A stretch of DNA of 64,000 bases from assembly GCF_026213295.1 (NCBI RefSeq), contig NC_079426.1, positions 20,071,817 through 20,135,816 on the forward strand, written 5' to 3'. Shown piece after piece: positions 1-10,965 of the stretch. The translations under genes were made by a program, and so were the position numbers. Position 1 is the first letter of the stretch; each line of letters begins with the position of its first letter. Below the pieces are notes generated by a model that was not told the origin of the DNA, did no database searches, and was given only the letters and a program-made list of their open reading frames with translations. The stretch is from Gadus chalcogrammus (Eukaryota > Chordata > Actinopteri > Gadiformes > Gadidae).

Positions 1-1140
1 GCCCCGGCGCCACCGCCGCAGACGGTCCGCGCTGCTAGCACTGACCTGAGGGTAGCATTTGGTGCGACACCAACACTGAAAGCGGAGGTGTTGTGGATTC
101 TAAACACAGTGGTCAAGCACCAGTCTTACAACTCGAATGAGGGGATAGGAGATCTCTTCGGTTTGATGTTCCCTGACTCTCAAATCGCGAGCACCCTTAC
201 TGCTGGAAAGGAAAAACGGAAAAACTAAAAGCAAGCAACTTGACGTGCACGTCCGATATGGGGTCGGAGATCAAGTGCATTCCCAGTACTTGGGCTCGCA
301 ATTCATGGGGCCCCACATATATGGGGGTAAAAGGGATGATGATACATAATATTTTTTAGACAATATGCAGAATCTTTTCACTTACGAATTAACACGGTCG
401 GCTATTTTTTCCAGCACGCCACCCTAGCCATATTATGGGCAACCGTGTTCCCCTTGGCTGTGATTTGAACTTTGAATTCCTCGTAGGAGTTCATAATAAT
501 ACATTGCTCGCCTTGGATGAAATACACCGCTCTTGCGCGATTTATTTTGCATAAGGGTGAGTCAAATGACGTGATAAACACACCTTTTATGTGAACGCGA
601 ATTGAACGTAAAGCGGAAAACCTGGTTCAACTAATTGAATCTAAAGTGAGCGTCGTGGTACCATTTAACTGTGATTGCGAGTTGCGGCTCTGTCAAGCCA
701 GGTTTTCCCAAGAAAGCCTGGGTATGTTCAACGAGGTTTGTGGTATACCCCCCAGGTCTTACTGAAGGCATTTATTTAATGGTGAAAATATTATTAATCA
801 GTGGCGTAGATATCGACGGTGCAACCGGTGCAGCTGCCCGGGGGCCCAGACGCTGTCACCCCCCCCCCCCCCCCCCTCTCTCAACAACTCACACAACTCA
901 CAACTTGGGCGCACCATAAATACGTGACACACCCAAATTAAAAATGAACACTTTATGTTCAATAAACAGAAAGAAAGTAAACTTGAATGAGTCCCATTGA
1001 GATTGAGTGACACACATGCTATGCTTTGGTTGTAATACAGCGGGATCCCCCCCACCATCGCGGGTTTAAGGTCTTAAATTTCATTCAAGGTGGTATTAAA
1101 AAGGTCTTAAATTTGACTTGCTGAAACCTGCAGATACCCT
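1..1140 (+). mobile_element. hAT element, 3' portion (copy A), cut by window edge
   Basis: Base 1 onward matches 37370-38610 almost base for base, so this is the 3' part of the same hAT element. The start encodes the same protein stretch as 37370-37819, beginning with APAPPPQTVRAASTDLRVAF. Near 220 about 100 bp present in the other copy is missing, so the frame collapses and copy A is a pseudogene. The 3' end is CTGCAGATACCCT at 1140, preceded by the GGTCTTAAA motifs typical of this family's subterminal region. The 5' part lies outside the window. The hAT assignment comes from copy B, whose other end begins CAGGGTGTCCGC. Confidence 0.75.
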
Positions 1141-1440
1141 GAATCAAGAGTAGGCCTGATTTGACTAATGGGCTTTGCATCCTTTCCTTCTGCCCTTGTA
1201 GTCCATTTCAAATACATACTGCCCACCAGCTTTCAAATTACAGTGATGCCACTGGTGGCTTTGTATCAAATTTATTCACATAACTATCCCTCCCTACTAT
1301 TTTGTAGTATACCAAAACACCCGGAAACAACTTGAGTCTCACATTCTTATGCCACCATACACCAACAGTGCAAGCAGGCCAATGGCAACCAAGCGAGCGG
1401 TCCTTCCTCCCTCATTTTAAAAACTACCAGCCGCCACTGT
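1141..1440. other. no gene seen
   Basis: Ordinary AT-rich sequence between the hAT end and a degenerate tandem repeat. No open frame, splice-flanked motif or terminal repeat stood out. Confidence 0.5.
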
Positions 1441-1477
1441 GCCTCACTGACTTTCTAAGGACTTCAACTGCACTTTA

Positions 1478-1618
1478 CCTCAGTTAGATTTACATTAGAT
1501 GCATAAGTTTTAGTTAGATTTATATTAGATGTGTTAGTTTTAGTTCGATATGTATCAGATGTAGTTAGAATTATATTGGATGTTAGATTTATATTAGATG
1601 TATCAGTTTTAGTGAGAT
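1478..1618. repeat. degenerate ~30-bp tandem repeat
   Basis: About four to five diverged copies of a unit like TTAGTTAGATTTATATTAGA follow one another, with TTAGATTTATATTAGATG recurring near 1517 and 1583. It is a local tandem array with no coding sense. Confidence 0.55.
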
Positions 1619-1675
1619 ATATATATACAGTATGCTCGTTTTTTTTATCATACTGTATATATTGTTTATGCATGT

Positions 1676-1795
1676 TCCTTGTCCTATTTTTTCTTTAAGC
1701 ACCAGTGGGGAGCTCTCCCAAATTTCGATGTACCTGTACCTGTACCTGTACTTGTACTTTGACAAATAAAGATCATTCATTCATTCATTCTGGTA
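1676..1795 (+). repeat. LINE-like 3' tail, (TGTACC)n then (CATT)n
   Basis: TGTACCTGTACCTGTACCTG is followed by TTTGACAAATAAAGATCATT and a CATT repeat ending near 1790. A polyadenylation-like AATAAA followed by a short tandem tail is the usual 3' end of fish L2/CR1-like LINEs. No reverse transcriptase sequence lies upstream, so this would be a severely 5'-truncated copy. Confidence 0.45.
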
Positions 1796-1921
1796 CAGGA
1801 GAAGACACACATTTTACGCAGATATTTAGACTGAACTTTTTTCCCATCAATCTGACCTCAGTTTAAGATAACATAAATAAGATTTACTTTATTAATCCTG
1901 AGGGGAATTGTTGTGTTTCAG

Positions 1922-2065
1922 ATCCAGTGTGACACCTGTGGAAGGTGGTACCACGAGGGTTGTGTTGGGAGACCTGACAGAGATCATATGTACAGCTGTC
2001 CTGCATGCCCCCAGGCTCAAATGAGTCGATGCCGTCCAAAACCTTCCAAAAAAAGAAAATTTTGA
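1922..2065 (+). CDS. isolated exon encoding second half of a PHD finger
   Basis: An acceptor (TTGTTGTGTTTCAG) ends at 1921 and a 47-codon frame runs to TGA at 2063. The peptide starts IQCDTCGRWYHEGCVG and continues to YSCPACP, giving CxxC, HxxC and CxxC zinc ligands spaced as in the C-terminal half of a C4HC3 PHD finger. It ends with a basic tail, KPSKKRKF. The first CxxC pair must lie on an upstream exon that is not found here. The 62497-62582 exon, which ends in DATDW at a donor, encodes exactly the missing first half in another copy of what looks like the same Ginger-like gene family. Most likely this is the last exon of a lost Ginger-type element. A host PHD gene cannot be ruled out. Confidence 0.6.
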   Translation: MQCDTCGRWYHEGCVGRPDRDHMYSCPACPQAQMSRCRPKPSKKRKF

Positions 2066-2088
2066 TAACCATGTCACATGATTATCAC

Positions 2089-2200
2089 GCCTTCCTGTGA
2101 GGATGGACACTGTGTTTCAGCGACCCTCACAACCCTCATCACCACCCCCCCCCCCCCCCTTCCCGTGAGGATGGACACTGGGGTTTCAGCGGCCTCACAA
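2089..2200. repeat. ~70-bp direct duplication with poly-C
   Basis: The phrase TGAGGATGGACACTG plus TTTCAGCG..CCTCAC occurs twice, at about 2097 and 2166, separated by a run of about 14 C. Confidence 0.6.
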
Positions 2201-2628
2201 ATAAAAACGGAGGGCATTATAACAAAAACATAAATAAATAATTGCACACCGTATTAAATATGCTTAATAAATACATTTGATTTCATTAGCATTTCACAGA
2301 CCCATAGTATGGATAAGGTGTTTAGTACGGTCATTCACCGTTGCTTCTTTCCCCATAAGACGCTACAGTCAGTAACGCCCCGTGCCCACTACCACCGTCA
2401 GTTGACCGTTGCCCATTGACTTTGAATGGGCACGGACGCGCAATGCATTGTGGATCCGTCCGTTCAGTTGGAGCGTTCGCCACCGTCAGAAAGTTGAAAA
2501 ATGTTCAACTTTTTCGGCAGCGACAGTTCCGTCATCCAATCAGATCGCGTATGCAAATTTAAGCACTGTGACGCGACTCGGGCTCGATACTGGAAAGCGG
2601 GAGAGCGGCGGAGAAGTTAATTTAAAAA

Positions 2629-3816
2629 ATGGAGGACAAACTGATAATCGCCGTTGGTTCTCGCCCGATTTTGTATGACCAGTCCCTGTACACATACAGG
2701 GACACCACATTAAAAGATCGGGCATGGCAAGATGTGTCGTTGGAGGTGGGGGAAACAGGTAATATGTATTTATTTTCTAATTATTTTCGATGTATGTACT
2801 ACTTTTCAAATGAATCAGTGTTGAATGACTGCTAGCAATACAGCATGCATGGTCCAGCATTAGCATCCTCCAAAATATATAATTAACTGCTAGCTAGAAT
2901 GTATAGTTGCAATTGCTGACACATGTTTAAACATGCACTTTCTGTATACATATGCGTTTTGGAAACAATATCCCTGTATTTATTAATTCGAGTTGGACCG
3001 TGTATGCAGTGCAGAATCCAAAAACGTAACATAGCAGCTACAGCATAGCTACTGCTACATAGATTATAAAGAGTACATAGAAATAAATGTTCAAGTCTTT
3101 ACAGAAAATAATAATGAAAAGAATGAAGTAGATTGTAATGTGATCAATAATTTTATTTCATATATTTATTTACAGCGGCTGAATGTGTGAAGAGGTGGAG
3201 ATCCCTCAGGGACCGATATCAGAGGGAGAGGGTGAAGGAGAAGGAAGCCCAGAGGAGTGGGGCAGGGGCCGACAAGCAGCCTGTGTGGAGGTACACGGCA
3301 GTGATGGGCTTCCTAGCGCCATTCCTGCAAAATAGAGGGACCACCTCCAACCTCCCGCATCGGAACCCATCCCCGGTGTCGGTGATGGTGGTGATAGAGG
3401 AGCATGGAGAGGCAGGTGCGCTGTCACTAGCAGCAGATGAAGCAGCCCCAGCCCCAGCCCCAGCCACGGCCCCAGCAGCGGACGGTGGACCTGTGGGTAG
3501 GAGCCAGTGGCGCGTGCAGCCCCCAGAAGAGGGCAGGGGTAGGAAGCGGCGGAGGCCTGAGATTTCCTCCTTTGAGCAGGGCATGCTGGCATTCATGGAG
3601 CCGCTGGCTACACTTGCCTCGCAGCAGCAACCACAGCCACAGCCACAGCCGCAGCCCCCCTCTGAGGACGAGACTTTCTTTATGTCCCTCCTCCCTGCCA
3701 TGAGAAGGCTCTCCAGTGCTAATAGAGCCATGGTGCGGTACGAGGTGTACCAAATCGTTTCCAGGGCAGATATGGCGGTGCTACAGGGGGAGGTTAGGGA
3801 GAATGACAGTGAGTGA
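2629..3816 (+). CDS. MADF-BESS DNA-binding protein of a Harbinger element
   Basis: Two exons. Exon 1 runs 2629-2758 (donor ACAG/GTAATA); exon 2 runs 3176-3816 (acceptor TTTACAG). The join is in phase and reads ..GETAAECVKRWRSLRDRY. Residues ~1-95 form a MADF domain: MEDKLIIAVGSRPILYD at the start, the WRSLRDRY helix, then QPVWRYTAVMGFLAPFL. The centre is Ala/Pro- and Gln/Pro-rich, encoded by short CAGCCC and CACAGC repeats. The C-terminus DETFFMSLLPAMRRLS..MVRYEVYQIV is a BESS motif for protein interaction. In Harbinger elements this type of protein binds element ends and helps the transposase enter the nucleus. The frame is open throughout, about 257 residues. The ATG at 2629 is chosen because MADF begins right there. 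Confidence 0.75.
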
Positions 3817-4241
3817 GTGACTGAGTGCGTGAGGTTATGTTTGTTATGGTGTTAAATTATGGTGTTTCTGTCGTTTTGTTGTTCTGTTGTTCTGCATGTT
3901 CTTAATTAAAAAAAAATACTTTGATTGTGATGTGTTCCTTTTATGATACATTTATTATACATTATAATTTGGAAGTGGAATTATGTTATATTAATATTAG
4001 CACATTAATAATTATTCAGTACACTTGCAGAAAGACAATAGGGATTCTTGAAAGCTGGCTCGGGTCATCTGTGAAAAACAAAACCAAATCATTATAACAT
4101 TTACTTTTAAAACTTAACCTTGAGCAAATGTACAATGTATACGCAGGTATAGGAAGGTGCAGGTGTAGTTGGAATATGCTTCTTTTCTTAAGATATGGGT
4201 AGCTCTTAAAAGAGCTGTTTGGTTGAAGAGCCTTTGTGTTG

Positions 4242-4667
4242 CTAGGCTCTTGGCTGCCATGGCACTGCACCCTCCTCGTTGAAGAACGCACAGTAGGCCT
4301 CCCACATCTGGATGGTCAGTCTGGTGGCGTTGTTGGAGCCCATCCTGGGTGCATCACGCAGGGCTTCAGGATCAGTCGATGGCTCGATGTTCGGTTCCAC
4401 CCCGCGTCTTCTCCCCTGCAGCTTCTTCCTCTCGAGAAAGTCGTGCAGCACACAGGTGGCCCTCACACACACCTCAGCTACCTCAGGACTGGTGCCAATC
4501 ACGCGCCGGTACATGCGCCACCTAGATGCCAAGATCCCGAAGGCACATTCCACTACCAGACGAGCCCGGCTGAGGCGGTAGTTGAACACTCGCTTCTCCT
4601 GAGTGTGATGTTGTCCAGGGAATGGCCGCAGCAGGTGGGTGAGTGGGTACGCTACTGGAAGTAGCAT
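4242..4667 (-). pseudogene. Harbinger transposase, C-terminal exon only
   Basis: The frame reads ..YPLTHLLRPFPGQ..EKRVFNYRLSRARLVVECAFG then ILASRWRMYRRVI, the HARBI1-type block that carries the third catalytic acid (E of VVECAFG). It ends AYCAFFNEEGAVPWQPRA. The exons with GALDGKH-like and SVHD-like motifs, which carry the first two catalytic aspartates, are missing from the region upstream on this strand (4668-4800). The gene is therefore a fragment. It converges on the MADF gene. Confidence 0.75.
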
Positions 4668-4799
4668 ATGCTAATGTGCACGTAGTGAATTCACGGCAGC
4701 TCCTTTGCCGCGTGGTTTTTAGAGCCATGTAAGGATTAGAGGGGGCGGTCGATAGCAACCATGACAGTCAAGTGACGTGAACACAGCCCCATTGGAAAA

Positions 4800-6345
4800 A
4801 AATAAAATACATACCCTACACACTCAGGAGATTAATTATATTTTAATTATTATGACCATGGAGCCCTTATTTGCATGGGTTTACATTTCGGTCTGTGTAG
4901 CATGGAAAAATCGGAGAAACACTCCCATTCAGAATGCATTGGTTTACATTTCGATATTCGGAGCACCGTTATTTTTATTTATTTTCAGTTTTTGAGGAGG
5001 TGCTTCAAAAATGCAAAATTGTCATCATCCAAAATCCAATGGAAAAACCTGTTGGCTTGTTGTCAAGGGAACTCAGGGCGACACTCACTTCCGGGTTGGC
5101 CAACATACGTCATCCCTCCGCCACTCTGTACTGTAAAAACACATGTTCAAGTTGAAGGATAATGCATGAATTATTTTTTTATTCTGCCATAGTAACGTAA
5201 ATAAATGTCCAAAAATAGGCTGAGAACAAATTCGTATTTGTTCAATAAAACGTAATCACGGACAAAATACGTTTTTCAGACAAACGTAATTGAGAATGCC
5301 GAATAGTTCTCTGGGAACGTAATTTTGATGAGATAAGGTTGCTCTGTCAGTTGTCAAAAAAAGCGGACGGACGTAGTAGCAGCACAGCACTCAGCAGTTT
5401 CTTGTTTGAGGTGTCCGCCCATAATCAATCACAAATTCCTCAAACCAAATGGTCACCGAGATAATTTAGGACACCAGGCTGAGGTCAGCATGCATTGTCT
5501 CCGTAGCTACCTGCTCCTAGAGGGGGGGGGGGGGGGGATGCTCTGACCCCAGACTCCCAGGCACCGCGTCCAGCCATGGGTCAGAATCCAGAGACGCTTT
5601 AAATGTTTTCTACCATTAGATATACAGGCCTAATAATAATCATGGTTTACCATAGAATATAATCATTAATTTCTACCACAATGTCCATAGCCTTAACCCA
5701 TACATGTGTAATTAACAAGGACACGTTGGTGTAGTTGTGTTGAGTAATTTCACAGATTTCACTGTAAAATCGCCGTTAATGTGCAGCGATTGGGTCTTCC
5801 GTTAGCCAATGGGATGAATGCTCATAGCTTCATATATTGCAGTGGAGGGATTACATTGTAATGAATGGAAAACCCCCTGCGTCGAAAAAAGAAGCACAAG
5901 GTCATCCGTTAGCCAATGAGATGAATGCTCATAGCGTCTCTATGTGCCAACATTGGAGGCCAACATTGTAACGAGTTGAAAAACCCCATGCGTCGAAAAA
6001 AGAAGCACATGGGTACCCTTTTGCGTCAGAAGCTGAAGCCAAAGTCACTGACCGTTTGTCAAAAATGTACGCGCTCGGAGTGAGAATGTGTTGGGCTGGG
6101 TGCTATAAGTCATCCAATATATGTAGAAACAACACATGCAAAATATTTTTCCATTACATGATGATTTAGGGTGGCCACCGCATATCTGTTTTTGTTGGAT
6201 AAAGTGGTTAACAGTGCTCAATGGTCACCATGGAGATCTGAGGTAAACAATGCTACAGCTCAAGAAAACTGAGGTGATCTTTCTGTGTTGGGTATGTATT
6301 ATTACACATTACTATCATATCTTTAGTTATGTAATTTAAGTTGTA
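4800..6345. other. no gene; poly-G run and a ~107-bp tandem duplication
   Basis: No coding exon was recognised. A run of about 18 G sits at 5521. Two head-to-tail copies of a unit of about 107 bp lie at 5794-5900 and 5901-6010, each with CCGTTAGCCAATGnGATGAA and GTCGAAAAAAGAAGCACA. Confidence 0.55.
5794..6010. repeat. two-copy ~107-bp tandem duplication
   Basis: CCGTTAGCCAATG..ATGAATGCTCATAGC, AACATTGTAA and GCGTCGAAAAAAGAAGCACA occur in the same order in both halves, with scattered substitutions. Confidence 0.7.
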
Positions 6346-6348
6346 TTA

Positions 6349-7823
6349 ATGGCACACACAAGTGTGCCACAAGATGGTAGACTTAGTCATACTAACAACA
6401 AGCTGTGGAAAATCTCCAAGGACAGGCGCTCCAGTGAGACTACAGCGAAACAATTGGAGAAAATGGAGTGCAGACTTGATGTCACATTTCCACTGTGGCC
6501 TCCAAATGTCGAAAACCTGATTGATAACCCAGAAGACCTAGCTTTCTTTGCCAGCATGAAGACTGACAGAGTGGCCACATTTGGTGTATTGGACAAAAAG
6601 CTGCAGCTCAAGGTGAAGCGGGGAGAGGAGCGTCAAGCTGCCGCAGCAGCCAAGCAGTCCCGCTGTGTAAAGGATCTGGAGGAGATGACGGCAATGTCCA
6701 GCTTGGGGCCGAAGAGTGATGAGGAGTCAGAGGAGGATACTAACAGTCTATCCATCATATGAGGGCGAACCATACCACAAGCATACAAACATCTTCATTC
6801 CACATGACTTCCTTAGCCGGCCGAAGTGTCGTGTCACTGGCTCCAAGGTTGAAGATGTAACCAATGCAACAGGCTGCATTCACGCGTGGCCTTGTTGCAG
6901 AGTCAGGCGGTGAATGTACACTCTCTGCATCTTACGAAACAGCTGACCGAGCAAGACGAAAAATAAGTCACTGACTACAAGCGAGGTGACTACCATGAGT
7001 TTGTGCAGCTGTGTCTTGTGTATCTAGATGCAGATGGTGAAGAGCAGACTGCAGTGACCTTCCAACAACCGGGAGCGCTCCACAAGGCACGATGGATGGC
7101 CAAGCTGCTCTATACTCTTAAGCTGGCTTTGATGGAGCAGCACATCGAGTTGCTTCCCCAGGGCACAATCACCACACGCGGCAGCAGGTGCCGAAGATTC
7201 GGGCATTTGCCATTTTCATTACACACATCTATGCAAAGTGGTGGTTGACCTGCGAGAAAACTGTAGATGCTGCCTGGAATGACCTGACACTCTACCACCA
7301 CCTGCAGGCATACAAGGCTGTAGATGAGGGCATTCCAGCATCAGCGATCAAGGAGATGGAGAGGCATCGCTGGTGCCTGACTGTTGAGATGCTACCCCTG
7401 GCTCTCTTCAGCAGCAAGGTGCTCAATGATGACAAGCGTGCACTTGCCAGAGCGATCTTGGAGCACAAGCCCGCTGATCTCCCCATGCACATCCCTGGGC
7501 AGCGCTTTGGCACTGGCTTTGTCAAGCCAAAGTTCCCCACTCTCTTGCCAACCACCAGCTTGGCTGACCTCGCCAATAAGGATTGCTGCTTTCGAATGCA
7601 CCTACTGCACATTGATCCAGAATTTATGTCTCTCGATGTGAAGGAATGGGCGACCAAGGCTGCGTTCAAAAAAAGTGAGGTCAATGTACGTACAATGAAC
7701 GTGGTCAATGACTGCCGAGTGTGGCGTCAAGCTCACATCCGCTCACATCTCAATGGAATTCCTCAAAACTGTGCAAGTCATTTTTATGTTCATTGCAACA
7801 AAGTGCAATGCCAGCCAAATTGA
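6349..7823 (+). pseudogene. internally deleted transposase-like gene, family not assigned
   Basis: Three open pieces in different frames. 6349-6762 (MAHTSVPQDGRLSHTNNKLW..DEESEEDTNS) is an acidic, Lys-rich N-terminus. About 6995-7181 reads GDYHEFVQLCLVYLDADGEE..PGALHKARWMAKLLYTLK. 7182-7735 reads KIRAFAIFITHIYAKWWLTC..GQRFGTGFVKPKFPTLLP. The block with PGALHKARWM, the following helices and a VVND motif resembles a repetitive protein family I recall from fish and invertebrates. That family normally has a long central region between the N-terminus and PGALHKARW, and here it is missing (deletion between 6900 and 6990). Frameshifts lie near 6755, 7181 and 7720. It is almost certainly a dead mobile-element gene; no superfamily name is claimed. 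Confidence 0.55.
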
Positions 7824-7934
7824 TATTTTGAAATTAAAATTTCCCATTCAAATTTGATGCACCCTAATATATATATCCACTCACCGGACAAACCCATTAT
7901 ATTCTGAGCAAAATCGCAATTTTCAGTTAACTTA

Positions 7935-8886
7935 CAGACACCCTGAGTCCTGGCGTCTAAAAGCCTGTAGTTTTTCCTTAAAGTCCAAAGCTCTGTCCCG
8001 GTTCCCTGGTCTCCTAACGGTGCACCATGTGAACCGCTGGATCCGCTCCAAAAGCGAGTCGGGGTGTTTAATCCCCGACACCGGGAGCCCCCTCTTTGCC
8101 ATATCCTCCGTCACCTCCTCCGCCGAGCCGTACATCACAACCCCCTCCTGGTAGAAGACTCTGAACCTGGCGGGGAACGGCGTCTGAAATTGGAATGTTC
8201 TTCTCCTTCAATGCCGCTTTCGCTTCGGCGCGTAGTCGTGATCCAGATTAACTATTATTCCAAGGTGTTGAAACCCTCGCTTTTGCCAGGCCGTTCTCAG
8301 CAGCTCTTCTTTCATCCTTTAACTTTACATCTTGATAACGATGGACCTTGGCAAGGCTTCCCCGGGCGGCTTAGGCATCAAGGCGCGGTGAGCTCTTTCC
8401 ACTCGTAGTGCAAATGCGGCCGGGAGCTCCAGTCCCTCCCGCAGCAAGCGCTCCACATACACCATCATCGACGGGGAATGTTCCTCCACTCCCTTTTTAA
8501 CATGTTCCTCCACTCCCTTTTTAACGCCGTGGATTCTGATATTCTCCCGTCTGGAGCGGCCCTCTAAATCCGTCGGCTTAGCGTCCAGGTGTCTCTGAAG
8601 GTGTAGCAGCTCCTGCACAGTATCCTCCGCCACTTAACCGTGTTCCAGTCGCATCAATCCTTCTCTCCCTCTCTTGGATCCTAGTATTGGTTTTGTTCAT
8701 TTCTTCCCGAATCGATTTCAGCTGCTGACTATTGTCTTTTCTGAATTCTTTCAGCTCTTTGAGTATGAGGCCAAGGTCCCCGGTCTCTCTCTGACCCACT
8801 CCAAGGTGTGTACACGTGTCTTCTTCATCCTCCATTACGCTGCTAGGCGAGGAAGTTTGGCTAGCTCTGTTGCGTCGAATAACTGT
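7935..8886 (-). pseudogene. LINE-1 ORF1-like protein, degenerate
   Basis: Reading leftward from 8886: a coiled-coil (LKELKEFRKDNSQQLKSIRE), then in another frame TDLEGRSRRENIRIHGVKKG, VERLLREGLELPAAFALRVE and RAHRALMPKPPGEALPRSI. This is the RRM core of L1 ORF1p, the RNA-binding chaperone. The last block, MMYGSAEEVTEDMAKRGLPV, is the C-terminal domain. Frameshifts occur near 8630, 8320 and 8250. A 24-bp tandem duplication at about 8478-8525 repeats KKGVEEH. Sequence upstream of residue QQTVIRRN is replaced by the solo LTR at 8891. No ORF2 follows within the window, so this is an old truncated copy. Confidence 0.75.
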
Positions 8887-8890
8887 CTGC

Positions 8891-9361
8891 TGTTGCGTTT
8901 TTTCTTGAAGAAAGTAGTCCAATCCTTGGTCGCTTTTAACTCACTTTATTTGTTAAAGTAGGCATATTTCGGTATGGTAACTATGGAGCTTAAGGGAGGG
9001 AATTGTATCTAATGCGTGTGAGAGAAATACCTTGAGCTGCTTCAAGCCCCGGGCTTGGACCCAGTTCTCTCCGCGGGTGTACCTATTGATCTCTGACCTC
9101 TGCTCTGAATCACGCGCTTTTGCCCCTCAAGTGGGCGTGGCCTCTGTGAAGTGGGCGTGACCGGGGTCACGCCCACTTCACAGATGGCTCCGCCATCCTC
9201 ACCTGTCTAAAGGTGCTGCCATCTGTGGCTAGAGTAATTATTGCAGCTTATGTGTTCGATCCTGCTTCCTAGTGGCTATGTGAGGGTAATGCAGCTTGTG
9301 TGTTCGATCCTGCTTCCTAATGGCTATGTGGGGGAAGCTTATGTGCTATAAATACGTAACA
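8891..9361 (-). mobile_element. solo LTR, family with 4-bp target duplications
   Basis: On the - strand it begins TGTTACGTATTTATAGCACA and ends AAAAAACGCAACA. Inside are two direct copies of a ~50-bp block (AGCCACTAGGAAGCAGGATC) and an AAATAAAGTGAGTTAAAAGC 3' region. The flanks are CTGC (8887-8890) and TTGC (9362-9365), a 4-bp duplication with one change. Related copies lie at 12155-12300, 16931-17041, 20682-21503, 42028-46206 and 61141-61594. No internal coding region was found with any of them. Confidence 0.75.
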
Positions 9362-9365
9362 TTGC

Positions 9366-10276
9366 ATTGACTTTTTATTTTTTCCTTTAGGCATTCTCAA
9401 AACCCACTAACTTAAATCAAACTGTAGACAGTTTATTTTCAATATTCGGGTTTAAGTTGGTAACTTTGACTCAAATTGTCGGGAGCACGTTCTCTAAGCT
9501 GCCATCGCCTGGCTCGTCAAAACGGAAGTCCCCAAGTTGTTCTATTTCATGTAGGCTACGACGTCTAGGCTTAGCCTTGAAGGGAAAAACGGTCTGTCTA
9601 GTTACTGGATCAGATAAAATGAGACGGAGAGGTAATAAAGTCTATCGGCACGAGGACCTTGGATTTATTAAGTAAAGTGGCAACGGTTATACAGAGTCAT
9701 AAAGCGTGAGAAATCGAATATGTCTAAGCCCCTAATCAGCGCTGATGGTTCGTCCAGAGCTTCGCCCCCGTGGAAGGTCTGCTTCAGAAGAAGAAGGGGG
9801 AGAGTTCCTGTGTGATACAGTTTTATGCTGTCTCTTCCTCTCGATGAGGTGTGTGCGTTTAAGATGTGTATGGTTCTGTGTGTCTTTGCTTGACCTTGCT
9901 TCCCAGGCCCTAGTGTATGCAGGTGTATCTTCTTGTGTTCTTCCTGATGGGGGAGAGCCTCACAGAATCTCCTGTTTGTGGCCCTCCCGTTCTGAGGATG
10001 AAACGGTGCATTGTCTGAGTGTTTACCATTGCTTGGAGGAGAAATGGGGCCTTGGTTCTGGCCTTCACCTGACTATGTTATCAAGTATGTGTTATGTGTT
10101 AAAAGCTGACTATTGTATCGTGACTGCCATGTGTTGTGCTCCTCAAGCTAGGGTGGGAGTTAGCTATATTTATATGTGCTCAGCAGGTTATTTTGCCCAA
10201 CAGCCTTATGGGCTTGTTCCGTGCGTGTGCTTGCGCACACTGAAAATTTCAGCTATGCACCTATCAACGTGGGCAC
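9366..10276. other. no gene recognised
   Basis: A 196-codon open frame at 9745-10335 has no recognisable domain, is Cys- and Leu-rich, and runs into a MITE. I regard it as chance. Confidence 0.5.
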
Positions 10277-10535
10277 CAGTGGAGGCTTCTCCATTGAGGA
10301 GAGGGAGGAAGATTGTTGAGAATAAAAAAATGTAGATTGACCAGACTACTGTAATGAATTAATGCCCTTAAATATGACTACTTTAATGCCTTTGAATAGA
10401 TAATGTTAGTTTCCCTGGGTAAAGGGACATTAGCACCCCCAATCGCCTTTTGACAATTACTTCAGGGAGGAAGGTCCTCCCTCAGCCTCCGTTGACTCCC
10501 ATTCATTTCCCAGAAAGTACTGGCGGCCGGTGAAT
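10277..10535 (+). mobile_element. hAT-like MITE fragment (second copy at 62959)
   Basis: It starts CAGTGGAGGCTTCTCCATTG and matches 62959-63230 closely through GCCGGTGAATA. The 5' motif CAGTGGAGGC is typical of small fish hAT-like elements. This copy lacks the right end; unrelated DNA starts at about 10536. Confidence 0.6.
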
Positions 10536-10539
10536 ATTC

Positions 10540-10965
10540 ACTGCCGCCAAAGTAAACCACGGAGTTCACTACGCTATCCCACAATGCAACCGGAGTCTGG
10601 TAACGAACGAAGAGATGGCTGACCCGACACCACCAGAAAGACGTCATAGAAAGCGGCGAAAAAAAGAGACATTAAAAAGAGTAAAATAGTAAAGTAAGTA
10701 ATTAAGTAAAAAGAGACATTTTAAATGTAATAGCAACGATGACAAGACGGAAAACAGGTAACTTATCAAGGTAATTTTGCCGGCATCTGAGGGGAGATAC
10801 GTCATCTCCAAACATCCGGTGGAGTTTCGGCGATGTTCGGAAGCGTTCAGAGGCGTTCTACGCATAGCTGTAGACCGTACTACACTGTCAAGTGTAGTAC
10901 CGTCAAGTAGTAGACACTGAACAGAAATAGTATGTACTAAGTATTCGGATTCAGCCTGTAAGTTC
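10540..10965 (-). mobile_element. Harbinger-type MITE related to the 42190 element
   Basis: The reverse complement of ~10690-10935 matches 42194-42425: TTTCTGT(T/C)CAGTGTCTACTACT, the ACGCTTCCGAAC block and GGATGTTTGGAGATGACG. It also includes the ATGTCTCTTT start of that transposase, here stopped after five codons. On + an opposite short frame starts at 10614 (MADPTPPERRHRKRRKK). It looks like an internally deleted Harbinger that kept its two gene starts. Confidence 0.5.

Larger units (their letters stand above)
2370..4800 (+). mobile_element. PIF/Harbinger remnant 1
   Basis: A MADF-BESS gene on + (2629-3816) converges on the C-terminal exon of a HARBI1-like transposase on - (4242-4667), the usual two-gene layout of animal Harbinger elements. 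The left flank is CpG-rich with short direct and inverted motifs (CCGTGCCCACTACCACCGTC), as seen in Harbinger subterminal DNA. The upstream transposase exons are absent, so the right part has been deleted. Exact ends and the 3-bp target duplication were not resolved. Confidence 0.65.

Noticed and set aside
3206..3753. Open frames antisense to the MADF-BESS gene
   Set aside because: Shadows of a GC-rich exon; the + frame has the domain and splice signals.
4236..4664. 142-codon + frame over the transposase fragment
   Set aside because: Antisense shadow; the - frame carries the conserved motifs.
9745..10335. 196-codon open frame on +
   Set aside because: Cys/Leu-rich low-information sequence, no domain, and its end runs into a MITE.
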